Assembly (NCBI GenBank): GCA_904377845.1
Contig: CAJFGR010000001.1
Span: forward strand, 49,387-113,386
Direction of reading: 5' to 3'
From: an uncultured Ruminococcus sp.
GTDB lineage: Bacteria; Bacillota; Clostridia; Lachnospirales; Lachnospiraceae
DNA: 64,000 nucleotides
Shown here piece by piece: positions 53,613-63,897 of the stretch. A program made the position numbers and the translations under genes. The notes beneath the pieces were generated by a model, which saw nothing but the letters and a program-made list of their open reading frames with translations, was not told the DNA's origin and did not search any database. Within the stretch, counting starts at the first letter, position 1. Each line of letters begins with the position of its first letter.

Positions 53613-55463
53613 CTAGTGAAAGAACTTGTACACAGATTCCGCCGCTTTTTCATTCATAGACGGTATTTTTGCCAGTTCTTCCACAGAAGCTTTCTTTATG
53701 TCATCAAGACTGAGATATTCCCGCATCAACGCTTTTCTCCGCGCCGGGCCGATCCCCTCGATATCATCAAGTATGGAATGCACCTGTCCTTTGCCGCGCA
53801 GCTGGCGGTGATATTCGATGGCAAACCTGTGCGCCTCATCCTGGATCCTGGTGATCAGCCGGAAGGCTTCCGAAGATCTGTCAATGGGGATCTCTTCATT
53901 GTGATAGTATAACCCTCTTGTGCGGTGATGATCATCCTTTACCATGCCACACACCGGAATATCCAGATGCAGTTCATCAAGCACCTGCAGCGCCACATTG
54001 ACCTGACCCTTACCGCCGTCCATAAGGATCAGATCCGGAAAAGCCGTGAACTTCCCGAGCTCCACATTCTCTTTTCGCTCTTTGAGTCCATGGGTAAAGC
54101 GCCGGGTCAGCACTTCCCGCATACTGCCGTAGTCATCAGCGCCCTTGATCCCCTTGATCTTGAATTTGCGGTAGTCATTTCGTTTCGGACGTCCCCGTTC
54201 ATAGACGACCATAGAACCCACCGACTCAAATCCGTTTGTATTTGAGATATCGTAGGCTTCCATACGTACGATCTCGCCTATGTCAAGCAGGGAAGCAATC
54301 TCCTTCACCGCTCCGATCGTACGCCCCTCTTCCCGCTTCAGCCGCTCTTTATCTTTCGTCAGCACCATCTTGGCGTTCTCCTGTGCCAGTTCCACCAGTT
54401 TCTCTTTTGTCCCTTTCTTCGGCACTCTCAGAGTCACTTTCTGTCCCCGTTTAGAAGCGAGCCATGTCTCCAGCAGCTCCCGATCCTCCACCTCTTCCTG
54501 AAGCATCAGCTCGCCGGGTATAAACGGCGTACCCGCATAATACTGCAGAATAAAGCTGTTCAGTATCTCCGAAGTACTCTCGCCCTTTGAAATGCGCAGA
54601 TAAAAGTGATCTCTCCCTATCAGACGGCCTCCTCTGATAAAGAACACCTGAACAACTGCATCTTCTTCCTGGGAAGCAACCGCAAGAACATCCCTGTCCT
54701 CGCCGCTGGAATCCGTAATTTTCTGCTTCTGTGCAACCTTCTTCACACTGCTGATCAGTTCGCGGTACTCGATGGCCCGCTCGAACTCCAGCGCTTCGGA
54801 AGCTGCATTCATCTTCTCCTCCAGTTCGCCCAGAACCGCGTCATAATTTCCGTTTAAGAACTTCAGCACTTCGTTTACTGCTTTCCCGTACTCTTCCCTG
54901 GAAATATAGCCCTGACACGGAGCATCGCACTGCTTGATATGATAGTTCAGGCAGGGCCGCTCTTTCCCGATATCCCTGGGGAGACTGCGGTTGCAGCTCC
55001 TCAAGTGATACAGCTTATGAATCAGGTCGATCGTATCCCTGACTGCCTGAGAACTTGTATAAGGCCCGAAATACCGGGCCTTATCCTTAAGCATTTTGCG
55101 TGATAACACTACCCTGGGAAAGGCTTCATTCGTAGTTACCTTTATGAACGGATAGGTTTTGTCATCCATGAGCATTGTATTATATTTCGGATGATGCTCC
55201 TTAATCAGGTTGCATTCCAGAACAAGAGCCTCCAGCTCTGAATCCGTTACAATATATTCAAACCGCCGGATGTGCGTCACCATCTGCTCAATCTTGACGC
55301 CCTTGTTCCTGCTGCTCTGGAAATACTGGCGTACCCTGTTCTTCAGGCTGATCGCCTTGCCGACATAGATAATGTGGTCTTTCTCGTCGTGCATAATGTA
55401 CACGCCGGGTCTCCCGGGCAGTTTTTTCAATTCTTCCTGAATATCAAAGTTATTGTTTTCCAT
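53613..55463 (-). CDS. uvrC: Excinuclease ABC subunit UvrC
   Basis: A 616-residue nucleotide-excision repair nuclease. The N-terminal GIY-YIG domain starts [20 protein letters not shown], the Cys-rich middle includes [20 protein letters not shown], the UVR motif is at about residues 200-235, an RNase H-like domain holds [19 protein letters not shown] and [15 protein letters not shown], and the HhH pair at the end is [18 protein letters not shown]. Length is normal. It is followed by hprK and preceded by ftsH on the same strand. Confidence 0.96.
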   Translation of the reverse strand: MENNNFDIQEELKKLPGRPGVYIMHDEKDHIIYVGKAISLKNRVRQYFQSSRNKGVKIEQMVTHIRRFEYIVTDSELEALVLECNLIKEHHPKYNTMLMDDKTYPFIKVTTNEAFPRVVLSRKMLKDKARYFGPYTSSQAVRDTIDLIHKLYHLRSCNRSLPRDIGKERPCLNYHIKQCDAPCQGYISREEYGKAVNEVLKFLNGNYDAVLGELEEKMNAASEALEFERAIEYRELISSVKKVAQKQKITDSSGEDRDVLAVASQEEDAVVQVFFIRGGRLIGRDHFYLRISKGESTSEILNSFILQYYAGTPFIPGELMLQEEVEDRELLETWLASKRGQKVTLRVPKKGTKEKLVELAQENAKMVLTKDKERLKREEGRTIGAVKEIASLLDIGEIVRMEAYDISNTNGFESVGSMVVYERGRPKRNDYRKFKIKGIKGADDYGSMREVLTRRFTHGLKERKENVELGKFTAFPDLILMDGGKGQVNVALQVLDELHLDIPVCGMVKDDHHRTRGLYYHNEEIPIDRSSEAFRLITRIQDEAHRFAIEYHRQLRGKGQVHSILDDIEGIGPARRKALMREYLSLDDIKKASVEELAKIPSMNEKAAESVYKFFH

Positions 55464-55468
55464 GAGCT

Positions 55469-57517
55469 TTACTCACCGCCTGCCGCCGGCCGGCTGTCCT
55501 CCGCCGGTTTCATAGATATGCGTCCTTCACGCTCCGCCGGCGCTCCTTCCTCCGGCTCGTCCGGTTCCGGTATTCCTTTTACCTCCCGGAATATCTTCAT
55601 AAATTCCTTGCCTGTGATCGTCTCCTTTTCAATAAGGAATGCAGCGATCTTATCAAGTGTTTCCCGATTCTCTGCCAGAAGCTTCTTCGCCTCTTCGTAT
55701 GCGGCTTTCAGCATCTTCATGACTTCCTCGTCGATCTCGCCGGCCGTGGCATCACCGCAGTTTAATACAGCTCTTCCGTCCAGGTAACGGTTCTGGATGG
55801 ACTCAAGCCCCATCAGACCGAACCGCTCAGACATACCGTACTGTGTAATCATTGCGCGGGCAATCTTGGTCGCCTGTTCGATATCGTTGGCTGCACCTGT
55901 AGTCACTGTGTCGAATACAAGCTCCTCTGCTGCACGCCCTCCGAGAGCTACAACGATCATGGCTTCCAGCTCTTTCTTCGTATTTAAGAACTTCTCTTCT
56001 TCCGGCGTCTGCATTACATAGCCGAGAGCTCCCATTGTCCTTGGTACAATAGTAATCTTCTGCACCGGTTCTGTATTCTTCTGGAGTGCGGTCACAAGTG
56101 CGTGCCCTACTTCATGGTATGATACGATTCTTCTCTCTTCTTTACTCATGATGCGGTCTTTCTTCTCTTTTCCGACAAGAACCACTTCCACAGCCTCAAA
56201 GAGATCCTTCTGGCTTACCACCTGTCTGCCATGTTTCACCGCATTGATGGCAGCCTCGTTGATCATATTTGCAAGATCGGAACCCACCGCACCGGATGTT
56301 GCAAGAGCGATTGCCTCAAGATCCACGCTCTCATCCATCCTCACGTCTTTTGCGTGGACTTTCAGTATCTCCACACGTCCTTTCAGATCCGGTTTATCCA
56401 CAATGATCCTCCGGTCGAAACGCCCCGGACGCAGAAGAGCCGGGTCCAGAATCTCCGGACGGTTCGTCGCCGCCAGAATCAGAAGCCCCTTATTTGTATC
56501 AAATCCGTCCATCTCCGCAAGGAGCTGGTTCAGTGTCTGCTCTCTCTCGTCATTGCCGCCCAGTGAAGAATCACGGGTTTTTCCGATGGCGTCAATCTCA
56601 TCAATGAATACAATACACGGAGCCTGCTGCTGTGCCTGCTTGAACAGATCGCGGACACGGGAGGCACCTACACCGACGTACATCTCAACAAATGCAGATC
56701 CTGACAGTGAGAAGAAAGGTACTTTCGCCTCACCGGCGACTGCTTTTGCAAGAAGCGTCTTACCGGTTCCGGGCGGTCCCACAAGCAGTGCGCCCTTGGG
56801 AAGCTTTGCTCCGATTCCGCTGTATTTTCCCGGATTATGAAGGAAATCCACCACTTCCTGCAGGGATTCCTTCGCTTCATCCTCGCCGGCCACATCCTGA
56901 AATGTAACGCCGGTCTCTTTTTCCATATACATCTTGGCATTGCTTTTTCCGATGCCCATCATGCCTCCGCCTTTGGTCATCTTCCGCATCAGCCAGACAA
57001 GCATGATCGCCATCAGGCCTATGGGAAGAATCACTGTGATGAACAGTTCAAGAAGTGTCTGCCCCAATGTATCGGCCGGTTCACGGCTAAATTCAACGCC
57101 TGCTTCATCAAGCTTATCCACCAGCGTATAATCATTGACATACCCGGTATAATAGTCCGGATTTCGTCCGGTGTCCTCATCTGTACTGCCTGCACTGCCG
57201 CCCGACTGCATCTGTTCCTGAAGCTGGCTGAAAACATTTCCCGGATTTCCTGCCTGACCGCTTTCCTCAAATTCTTCTTGCCGGGCCTCATCCGTCAGTG
57301 TTATATAGATCCGGTCACTGCTCAGGTTTACTTCCTGAACCTTCTTGTCTTCAAGCATTGAGAGGAACTTATCATAACTGATCTCCTCCGGCCCGGATCC
57401 CCGCATCATAGAGTACAGTCCCATCACCATAAAAGTGACCAGCAGGGTTGTTACGAGGATGATCCCCCAGCCCTGCCGGTTGTGATTCGGGTCTTTATTT
57501 CTATTATTATTGTCCAT
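55469..57517 (-). CDS. ftsH: ATP-dependent zinc metalloprotease FtsH
   Basis: A 682-residue membrane AAA protease. Two membrane helices ([17 protein letters not shown] and [20 protein letters not shown]) bracket an extracytoplasmic domain, followed by the AAA module with Walker [10 protein letters not shown], Walker [13 protein letters not shown] and the SRH, then the zinc motif HEVGH. The start is ATG 57517, 6 bases after GGAGG; an earlier in-frame start at 57583 is not supported. It has its own promoter and is divergent from the DUF1846 gene. The C-terminal tail ([17 protein letters not shown]) is acidic and variable. Confidence 0.96.
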   Translation of the reverse strand: MDNNNRNKDPNHNRQGWGIILVTTLLVTFMVMGLYSMMRGSGPEEISYDKFLSMLEDKKVQEVNLSSDRIYITLTDEARQEEFEESGQAGNPGNVFSQLQEQMQSGGSAGSTDEDTGRNPDYYTGYVNDYTLVDKLDEAGVEFSREPADTLGQTLLELFITVILPIGLMAIMLVWLMRKMTKGGGMMGIGKSNAKMYMEKETGVTFQDVAGEDEAKESLQEVVDFLHNPGKYSGIGAKLPKGALLVGPPGTGKTLLAKAVAGEAKVPFFSLSGSAFVEMYVGVGASRVRDLFKQAQQQAPCIVFIDEIDAIGKTRDSSLGGNDEREQTLNQLLAEMDGFDTNKGLLILAATNRPEILDPALLRPGRFDRRIIVDKPDLKGRVEILKVHAKDVRMDESVDLEAIALATSGAVGSDLANMINEAAINAVKHGRQVVSQKDLFEAVEVVLVGKEKKDRIMSKEERRIVSYHEVGHALVTALQKNTEPVQKITIVPRTMGALGYVMQTPEEEKFLNTKKELEAMIVVALGGRAAEELVFDTVTTGAANDIEQATKIARAMITQYGMSERFGLMGLESIQNRYLDGRAVLNCGDATAGEIDEEVMKMLKAAYEEAKKLLAENRETLDKIAAFLIEKETITGKEFMKIFREVKGIPEPDEPEEGAPAEREGRISMKPAEDSRPAAGGE

Positions 57518-57545
57518 TCTATTCCTCCTAAAAACAGCTATTATC

Positions 57546-57574
57546 ATTATAAAGACAGGTTTTGCATAAATCAA
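57546..57574 (-). promoter_or_regulatory. SigA-type promoter of ftsH
   Basis: On the - strand, TTGATT (57569-57574) and perfect TATAAT (57546-57551) are 17 bases apart, 29 bases before the ftsH ATG. Confidence 0.75.
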
Positions 57575-57593
57575 CAAAAACATTATGAAAATA

Positions 57594-57623
57594 TTGTAAA
57601 TCCATGACTTTTTATAGTATACT
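57594..57623 (+). promoter_or_regulatory. Promoter of the DUF1846 gene
   Basis: TTGTAA (57594-57599) and TATACT (57618-57623) are 18 bases apart, 31 bases before the ATG at 57655. It is divergent from the ftsH promoter, with about 20 bases between the two -35 elements. Confidence 0.65.
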
Positions 57624-57654
57624 TGGTACGAAAAAACAAAGGAAAGGGGAAACT

Positions 57655-59130
57655 ATGAAAATAGGTTTTGACAATGAGAAATACCTGAAAATGCAGTCCG
57701 AACATATCCGGGAACGGATCGGAAAGTTCGACAACAAATTATATCTGGAGTTCGGAGGAAAGCTTTTTGACGACTATCACGCATCCCGCGTGCTGCCCGG
57801 CTTCGCTCCCGACAGCAAATTACGGCTTCTCAAGGAACTGAGCGATCAGGCGGAAATCGTAATCGTTATCAGCGCAAAAGACATTGAAAAAAATAAGGTC
57901 CGGGGCGATCTCGGCATCACATATGATACTGACGTGCTTCGTCTGATTCAGACCTACAGGGATCAGGGGCTCTATGTGGGAAGCGTAACGATCACACAGT
58001 TTTCCGGACAGGAGAGCGCTCTTCTGTTCAAAAACAGACTGGAAAACATGAATATCCCGGTATATCTTCATTATATTATTCCAGGCTATCCGTCCAATAT
58101 TCCTCTCATTATCAGTGAGGAAGGATACGGGAAAAACGATTATATCGAGACAACGCGCCCTCTCGTCATCGTGACGGCTCCGGGGCCGGGAAGCGGAAAG
58201 ATGGCCACCTGTCTCTCCCAGCTCTACCATGAGCACAAGCGAGGCATTCACGCAGGATATGCCAAGTTCGAGACATTCCCGATCTGGAACCTTCCTCTCA
58301 AACATCCGGTCAATCTGGCGTATGAAGCAGCGACGGCCGACTTAAACGATGTAAACATGATCGACCCGTTCCACCTGGAAGCTTACGGTGAGACGACCGT
58401 CAACTATAACCGAGATGTGGAGATCTTTCCCGTCCTGAATACGATATTTGAAAAGATCTATGGCGAAAGCCCTTACAAATCTCCCACGGATATGGGCGTT
58501 AATATGGCGGGCAACTGCATCTGCGACGACGAAGTCTGCCGTGAAGCATCAAAACAGGAAATCATCCGCCGCTATTACGCCGCACTGAATGCACTTGTAA
58601 AAGGTGATTCTTCTGAAAAAGAGGCAGAAAAGATCGAGCTTCTCATGAATATGGCCGGTATCACTGTTGCAGACCGCAGAGTTGCTGTTGAGGCCCAGAA
58701 CCGCGCAAAGGAAACCGGTGGTCCTGCCGCTGCGCTTGAACTTGACGACGGCCGCATCATAACCGGCAAGACAACGAACCTCCTCGGAGCTTCCGCCGCC
58801 CTGCTTCTGAACGTGCTGAAAGACCTCGCCGGAATCGACCATGAAAAACATATCATATCCCCCGAATCCATCGAACCGATCCAGAAGCTGAAAGTGGATT
58901 ATCTGAAGAGCAAGAATCCCCGCCTTCACACTGACGAAGTACTGATCGCTCTCTCCGCGAGTGCCGCTTCAAACCCGGAAGCGCGCCTTGCACTCTCCCA
59001 GCTTCCGAAACTGGACGGATGTCAGGCGCATACTTCCGTCATGCTCTCGGATGTGGATATCAAGATCTTTAAGAAACTCGGCGTACAGCTCACCTGCGAG
59101 GCAGTATATGAACATATTCTGCTCTCATAA
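57655..59130 (+). CDS. DUF1846 family protein with a P-loop-like motif
   Basis: A 491-residue soluble protein of the DUF1846 family, widely spread in Firmicutes and Actinobacteria and of unsettled function. The N-terminal IGFDNEKYLKMQSEHIRERI segment and the motif APGPGSGKMATCLSQLYHEH, which resembles a nucleotide-binding P-loop, are family markers. Two Cys in AGNCICDDEVC could bind metal. The start is ATG 57655, with GGAAAGGGG upstream; a farther in-frame ATG at 57604 has no site. It sits between ftsH and pyrG; nucleotide metabolism is a guess from the P-loop and pyrG. Confidence 0.9.
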   Translation: MKIGFDNEKYLKMQSEHIRERIGKFDNKLYLEFGGKLFDDYHASRVLPGFAPDSKLRLLKELSDQAEIVIVISAKDIEKNKVRGDLGITYDTDVLRLIQTYRDQGLYVGSVTITQFSGQESALLFKNRLENMNIPVYLHYIIPGYPSNIPLIISEEGYGKNDYIETTRPLVIVTAPGPGSGKMATCLSQLYHEHKRGIHAGYAKFETFPIWNLPLKHPVNLAYEAATADLNDVNMIDPFHLEAYGETTVNYNRDVEIFPVLNTIFEKIYGESPYKSPTDMGVNMAGNCICDDEVCREASKQEIIRRYYAALNALVKGDSSEKEAEKIELLMNMAGITVADRRVAVEAQNRAKETGGPAAALELDDGRIITGKTTNLLGASAALLLNVLKDLAGIDHEKHIISPESIEPIQKLKVDYLKSKNPRLHTDEVLIALSASAASNPEARLALSQLPKLDGCQAHTSVMLSDVDIKIFKKLGVQLTCEAVYEHILLS

Positions 59131-59250
59131 CTCCTCAGTTCACGGGTTAGTAACAGCTCAGCACGCGCCATTTGCAAAGCTGCACTGTTACATTAAAAAA
59201 CACTGTACTTTCTGACCTATCTGTTGTATACTATATAGGTATTTTTTCAG

Positions 59251-59324
59251 ACAGTCTGACTATATGTATGGATCCGGCCACAACGGCGTGGCTTTCCATC
59301 CATGGTCAGACTGTACTCTTTTTT
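59251..59324 (+). terminator. Leader attenuator of pyrG
   Basis: A long hairpin lies between the likely -10 (TATACTATA, about 59227-59235) and pyrG: an outer 10-bp stem ACAGTCTGAC/GTCAGACTGT (59251-59260 and 59305-59314), an inner ATGGAT/ATCCAT stem and a further GCCAC/GTGGC stem, followed by TTTTTT (59319-59324). It lies 52 bases before the ATG, so transcripts must read through it. B. subtilis pyrG is controlled by CTP-dependent attenuation at a comparable hairpin; the 5' GGGCU-type start used there is not seen here. Confidence 0.75.
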
Positions 59325-59376
59325 AAGGAACCGCTTACCATTCACCAGATATTTTCAATTACAGGAGGGCACTATT

Positions 59377-60996
59377 ATGGCAGTAAAATATGTATTCGTA
59401 ACCGGCGGCGTCGTTTCCGGACTCGGAAAAGGCATCACGGCCGCTTCCCTCGGGCGTCTGTTAAAAGCCCGGGGATACACCGTAACCATGCAGAAATTTG
59501 ATCCTTATATCAACATCGATCCGGGAACTATGAATCCGGTACAGCACGGTGAAGTCTTTGTCACGGATGACGGAGCCGAGACTGATCTGGACCTGGGACA
59601 CTATGAACGTTTTATCGACGAGAGCCTGACAAAGAACTCGAATGTCACGACCGGAAAGATCTACTGGTCCGTTCTTCAGAAAGAGCGCCGCGGCGATTTC
59701 GGCGGAGGCACCGTGCAGGTTATTCCGCATATCACAAATGAAATCAAAAGCAGGTTCTACCGTAATCCTGCTGCTACCGATACAGAAATTGCCATCATCG
59801 AGGTGGGCGGTACAGTCGGAGACATCGAGAGCCAGCCTTTCCTTGAATCCATCCGCCAGTTCCAGCATGAGAAAGGTGCGGAAAATGTTATCCTCATTCA
59901 CGTGACACTGATCCCTTATCTGCGCGCTTCCCAGGAGATGAAGACCAAACCCACACAGGCAAGCGTTAAAGAACTGCAGGGAATGGGGATTCAGCCGGAT
60001 ATCATCGTATGCCGCTCCGAGTATCCCCTTGACTCGGGCATGAAGGATAAAATTTCTCTGTTCTGTAATCTTCCGGCAAGCCACGTACTCCAGAACCTGG
60101 ATGTTGAATATCTCTATGAGGCTCCTCTGGCAATGGAGAAGGAGCACCTTGCACAGGTTGTCTGCGAATGTCTCCATCTGGACTGTCCGGAACCGGATCT
60201 CAAAGACTGGACAGAGATGGTAGAGAACCTGCGTCACCCGACCCAGGAAGTAACTGTAGCCCTTGTCGGAAAATACATTCAGCTCCACGATGCATACATC
60301 AGTGTCGTAGAAGCATTAAAACACGGAGGCATCTACTCCCATACCACAGTAAACATCAAGTGGGTTGACTCCGAAACTGTGACAGAAGAAAACGCCGAAG
60401 AACTTTTCTCCGACGTAAGCGGCATTCTTGTCCCCGGCGGCTTCGGTCACAGAGGAATCGAGGGAAAAATCACAGCCATCAAATATGCCCGCACACACGG
60501 TATACCATTCCTCGGTCTCTGTCTTGGAATGCAGCTTGCCATTGTGGAATTTGCAAGAGACGTCGTCGGATATCATGACGCACACAGCATGGAACTCAAG
60601 CCTGACACTACCCATCCGGTGATCCACATCATGCCGGACCAGATCGGCGTGGAAGATATCGGCGGCACGCTCCGTCTCGGCGCATATCCATGCGTACTCA
60701 AAGAAGGTTCCCTTGCCGAGAAACTGTACGGCACACGGGAGATCAGCGAACGCCACCGCCACCGCTACGAGGTAAACAATGATTACCGCGAGGTTCTGGA
60801 GGAACACGGAATGTCTCTTTGCGGTCTTTCCCCTGACAGCCGTATCGTTGAGATGATCGAAATCCCGTCCCATCCATGGTTCATCGCAACGCAGGCGCAT
60901 CCGGAGCTTAAATCCAGACCTAACCGTCCGCACCCGCTGTTCAAGGGATTCGTGGAGGCAGCACTCAAAAAACAGAACGAAACCGTACAGAACTGA
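59377..60996 (+). CDS. pyrG: CTP synthase
   Basis: A 539-residue enzyme that makes CTP from UTP, ATP and glutamine. The synthetase domain has the P-loop [17 protein letters not shown] and the Mg and UTP contacts in [20 protein letters not shown]. The class I glutamine amidotransferase domain has the nucleophile Cys in FLGLCLGMQ and the His/Glu pair in HPELKSRP, with [11 protein letters not shown] forming the oxyanion region. The start is ATG 59377, after AGGAGGG. An attenuator precedes it and a terminator follows. Confidence 0.97.
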   Translation: MAVKYVFVTGGVVSGLGKGITAASLGRLLKARGYTVTMQKFDPYINIDPGTMNPVQHGEVFVTDDGAETDLDLGHYERFIDESLTKNSNVTTGKIYWSVLQKERRGDFGGGTVQVIPHITNEIKSRFYRNPAATDTEIAIIEVGGTVGDIESQPFLESIRQFQHEKGAENVILIHVTLIPYLRASQEMKTKPTQASVKELQGMGIQPDIIVCRSEYPLDSGMKDKISLFCNLPASHVLQNLDVEYLYEAPLAMEKEHLAQVVCECLHLDCPEPDLKDWTEMVENLRHPTQEVTVALVGKYIQLHDAYISVVEALKHGGIYSHTTVNIKWVDSETVTEENAEELFSDVSGILVPGGFGHRGIEGKITAIKYARTHGIPFLGLCLGMQLAIVEFARDVVGYHDAHSMELKPDTTHPVIHIMPDQIGVEDIGGTLRLGAYPCVLKEGSLAEKLYGTREISERHRHRYEVNNDYREVLEEHGMSLCGLSPDSRIVEMIEIPSHPWFIATQAHPELKSRPNRPHPLFKGFVEAALKKQNETVQN

Positions 60997-61079
60997 GCTG
61001 TTCCATCGCCCGGAAAGACCGCTTTATGACCGGGCTGATATAAGAACCGGCCATTAAAATCAGCATAGAATCAGTATAA

Positions 61080-61122
61080 AAGAGATCAGCCCGTCCTATA
61101 TTTCAGGACACGCTGATCTCTT
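61080..61122. terminator. Bidirectional terminator overlapping the 3' end of dus
   Basis: An 11-bp stem (AAGAGATCAGC at 61080-61090 and GCTGATCTCTT at 61112-61122) contains an inner GTCCT/AGGAC stem. The hairpin includes the stop codon and last codons of the dus gene (ending 61103), while ending pyrG on the other strand. Confidence 0.78.
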
Positions 61123-62044
61123 CTTTATCAAACAACTCGTCTATAATTTTTTCGTAGGCTGCACATTTCTCAGCCTTTTTTATTTTCTTTGCATATTTCT
61201 TATAATTGCTGAATACCGGAGCGAGATACGTCCATAACTCCTTCATCTTAAAAAGAATCGTTCTGTCACCGGACATCTCCTCACAGTACCCTGCATAAAG
61301 AAGATCATGGAAACGCCGCAGTTCCGCGGCATCGGCTCCCGCCCCTCCCCGGATTCTCCGTGCCAGCGCAGGATCGGCAAGAACTCCCCTGCCCATCATA
61401 ATACATTCCACAGCCGGCTGCATCTGTGTAAAGCGTTTATAATCCTCCGGGGTAAAGATATCACCGTTATAGCACACCGGATTGCTGCTCTTTTCCAAAG
61501 CCTCAGCAAACGCTTCCATATTCGGGGTATTTTTATAAAAATCCTTTTGTACTCTCGGATGGATGATCAGCTCTTCCAGCGGATATTTGTTATATATCTC
61601 AAGAATGGGGCCAAACTCCTCCGGTTTCTCCATCCCCAGCCTCGTCTTGACCGAGATACGGATGTCGCATTTTTCAAACACCTCGTACAGAAAATCATCC
61701 AGTCTGTCCGGATATGCAAGGAAACCGGCTCCGCGTCCTTTTGTCACAACCGTTTTAGACGGACATCCCAGATTCAGATTGATCTCCCCGTAACCGTATT
61801 CTTTCAGTTTTGCGGCAGTCCGTATAAAATCCTCGGGCCTGTTTGTCAGGATCTGGGGAACTGTATACATTCCTTCATTATGATCCGGCAGGATATCTTT
61901 CTTTTCTCTCGCACTGAAGTGCCCCATCTGATTCGGCCTGATAAAGGGCACAAAATATTTATCAAATCCGCCGAAACATTCATGAAGTGCACGGCGGAAA
62001 ATCCATCCTGTAATTCCCTCAAGAGGAGCCAGATAAAGTTTCAT
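61103..62044 (-). CDS. tRNA-dihydrouridine synthase
   Basis: A 313-residue flavoenzyme that reduces uridine in tRNA. The FMN-binding TIM barrel starts LYLAPLEGITGWIFRRAL, the catalytic Cys is in LNLGCPSKTVVTKGRGAG, and VKTRLGMEKPEE and MMGRGVLADPALARRI complete the FMN site. It is a Dus-family member, but I cannot settle which position it modifies. The start is ATG 62044; a longer frame to 62083 lacks a site. It is convergent with pyrG, sharing its terminator. Confidence 0.92.
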   Translation of the reverse strand: MKLYLAPLEGITGWIFRRALHECFGGFDKYFVPFIRPNQMGHFSAREKKDILPDHNEGMYTVPQILTNRPEDFIRTAAKLKEYGYGEINLNLGCPSKTVVTKGRGAGFLAYPDRLDDFLYEVFEKCDIRISVKTRLGMEKPEEFGPILEIYNKYPLEELIIHPRVQKDFYKNTPNMEAFAEALEKSSNPVCYNGDIFTPEDYKRFTQMQPAVECIMMGRGVLADPALARRIRGGAGADAAELRRFHDLLYAGYCEEMSGDRTILFKMKELWTYLAPVFSNYKKYAKKIKKAEKCAAYEKIIDELFDKEEISVS

Positions 62045-62110
62045 GTCACATTTCCCTTCTAAATATATTCTGAAGACATACATTCATACGTTATTACAGA
62101 AGGGAGCTTC

Positions 62111-62139
62111 TTGTCAAGCAGAAAATGATATGCTAAGAT
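62111..62139 (+). promoter_or_regulatory. SigA-type promoter of the ABC exporter gene
   Basis: TTGTCA (62111-62116) and TAAGAT (62134-62139), 17 bases apart, with TGC directly before the -10 as in an extended -10. It lies 36 bases before the ATG at 62176. Confidence 0.65.
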
Positions 62140-62175
62140 GATCAACGGAATAAAATCGAAACAAGGAGTGATACA

Positions 62176-63897
62176 ATGCACACAATCAGAAAATTCATAG
62201 ATTATTATGCGCCGTACAAAGCAGTCTTTTTTATTGACCTGATCTGCGCCGCTCTTATCAGTATTGTGGATCTCGCTTATCCGCAGATCCTGCGCACCAT
62301 GACCAATACTCTTTTTACCAAAGACAGCAGTACAATCCTGGGCACACTGCCCTTAATAGCCGTTGCTCTGCTGGTCATGTATATCGTCCAGAGTCTCTGC
62401 AAATATTACGTAAGCTATCAGGGCCATATGATGGGAGCCAACATGGAGCGTGATATGCGCCAGCAGCTCTTTGATCATTACGAAAAGCTTTCCTTTTCCT
62501 ACTACAGTCAGAACAATTCCGGACAAATGATGAGCAAACTTGTCTCCGACCTGTTCGACATCGCCGAATTCGCACACCACGGACCTGAGAACCTGTTCAT
62601 CTCCGTTGTAAAGATCATCGGTTCATTCATTTTCCTGTTCCTTATCAACTGGAGACTGGCTCTGCCTCTCGTTGTCCTCGTTCTGTGTATGTTCCTCTTC
62701 TCATTCCGCCAGAATCAGCGAATGCAGGAGACTTTCATGGAGAACCGCAGGAAGATCGGCGATGTCAACTCAAGTCTGCAGGATACACTGGCCGGCATCC
62801 GTGTCGTTCAGTCCTTTGCCAATGAGGATATCGAGAGAGAGAAATTCAAAAAAAGCAACCACGCATTTCTCATTTCCAAGCGGAATAATTATAACTGCAT
62901 GGGGAATTTCATGGGGTGGAATCTTTTCTTTCAGGGCATGATGTATCTCGTGACACTTGTATTCGGCGGATATCTCATCGCCCACGATCTCATGAATGTC
63001 ACAGATCTCGCAATGTATGCCCTGTACATCGGTATTTTCATCAGTCCGATCCAGATCCTTGTAGAACTGATCGAAATGATGCAGAAAGGTCTGGCCGGTT
63101 TCCGCCGCTTCCTGGACGTGATGGAGACCGAACCGGAGATTGTGGATGCGCCGGACGCAAAGCCTCTCACCGATGTGAAAGGCCGCGTCTGCTACGAAGA
63201 TGTGTCCTTCCACTACAGTGACGACGATACACCTGTCCTCTCTCATGTATCCTTCGAAATTCCCGCCGGGAAATCCATCGCTCTCGTCGGACCTTCAGGC
63301 AGTGGAAAAACAACCATCTGCTCTCTTCTGCCGAGATTTTACGATGTAACCGGCGGACGGATCACTATCGATGGAAAAGATGTACGCACACTGACCCTGA
63401 AGAGTCTGAGAACCCAGATCGGCATGGTACAGCAGGATGTCTACCTTTTCTCAGGCACTATACGGGAGAACATTGCTTACGGAAAACCCGGCGCATCCAT
63501 GGATGAGATCATCGAAGCCGCAAAACGGGCCAATATCCACGACTTTATCCAGGAACTTCCGGACGGCTACGACACTTTTGTCGGGGAACGCGGCGCCCGC
63601 CTTTCCGGCGGTCAGAAGCAGCGCATCTCCATTGCCCGCGTGTTCCTGAAGAATCCGCCGATTCTCGTTCTTGACGAGGCGACCAGCGCACTTGACAATG
63701 AAAGCGAACGCTGGATCCAGCAGAGCCTGGAAGAACTCTCCGAAGGCAGGACGACCATCACCATCGCTCACCGGCTCTCCACCATCCGGAACGCCGATGA
63801 AATCATCGTCATAACAGAGGACGGGATTGCCGAGAGAGGGACGCACGAGACATTGCTGAAGCAGAACGGAATCTATGCGCACTACTACAATATGTAG
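62176..63897 (+). CDS. ABC transporter, fused membrane and ATP-binding domains
   Basis: A 573-residue half-transporter of the MsbA/LmrA (type IV exporter) class. Residues 1-310 form a six-helix membrane domain (AVFFIDLICAALISIVDLAY, then FISVVKIIGSFIFLFLINWR). The ATPase domain has Walker A VGPSGSGKTT, the Q-loop MVQQDVYLFSGT, signature LSGGQKQR, Walker B ILVLDEATSALD and the H-loop in IAHRLSTIRNADE. Such proteins export lipids, drugs or peptides, as homodimers or with a partner. A second subunit may lie beyond the right edge. The ribosome site is AAGGAGTG. The stop is 103 bases from the window end, where I see only a weak hairpin and a possible ribosome site (AGGAAAGG) at the edge. Confidence 0.92.
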   Translation: MHTIRKFIDYYAPYKAVFFIDLICAALISIVDLAYPQILRTMTNTLFTKDSSTILGTLPLIAVALLVMYIVQSLCKYYVSYQGHMMGANMERDMRQQLFDHYEKLSFSYYSQNNSGQMMSKLVSDLFDIAEFAHHGPENLFISVVKIIGSFIFLFLINWRLALPLVVLVLCMFLFSFRQNQRMQETFMENRRKIGDVNSSLQDTLAGIRVVQSFANEDIEREKFKKSNHAFLISKRNNYNCMGNFMGWNLFFQGMMYLVTLVFGGYLIAHDLMNVTDLAMYALYIGIFISPIQILVELIEMMQKGLAGFRRFLDVMETEPEIVDAPDAKPLTDVKGRVCYEDVSFHYSDDDTPVLSHVSFEIPAGKSIALVGPSGSGKTTICSLLPRFYDVTGGRITIDGKDVRTLTLKSLRTQIGMVQQDVYLFSGTIRENIAYGKPGASMDEIIEAAKRANIHDFIQELPDGYDTFVGERGARLSGGQKQRISIARVFLKNPPILVLDEATSALDNESERWIQQSLEELSEGRTTITIAHRLSTIRNADEIIVITEDGIAERGTHETLLKQNGIYAHYYNM

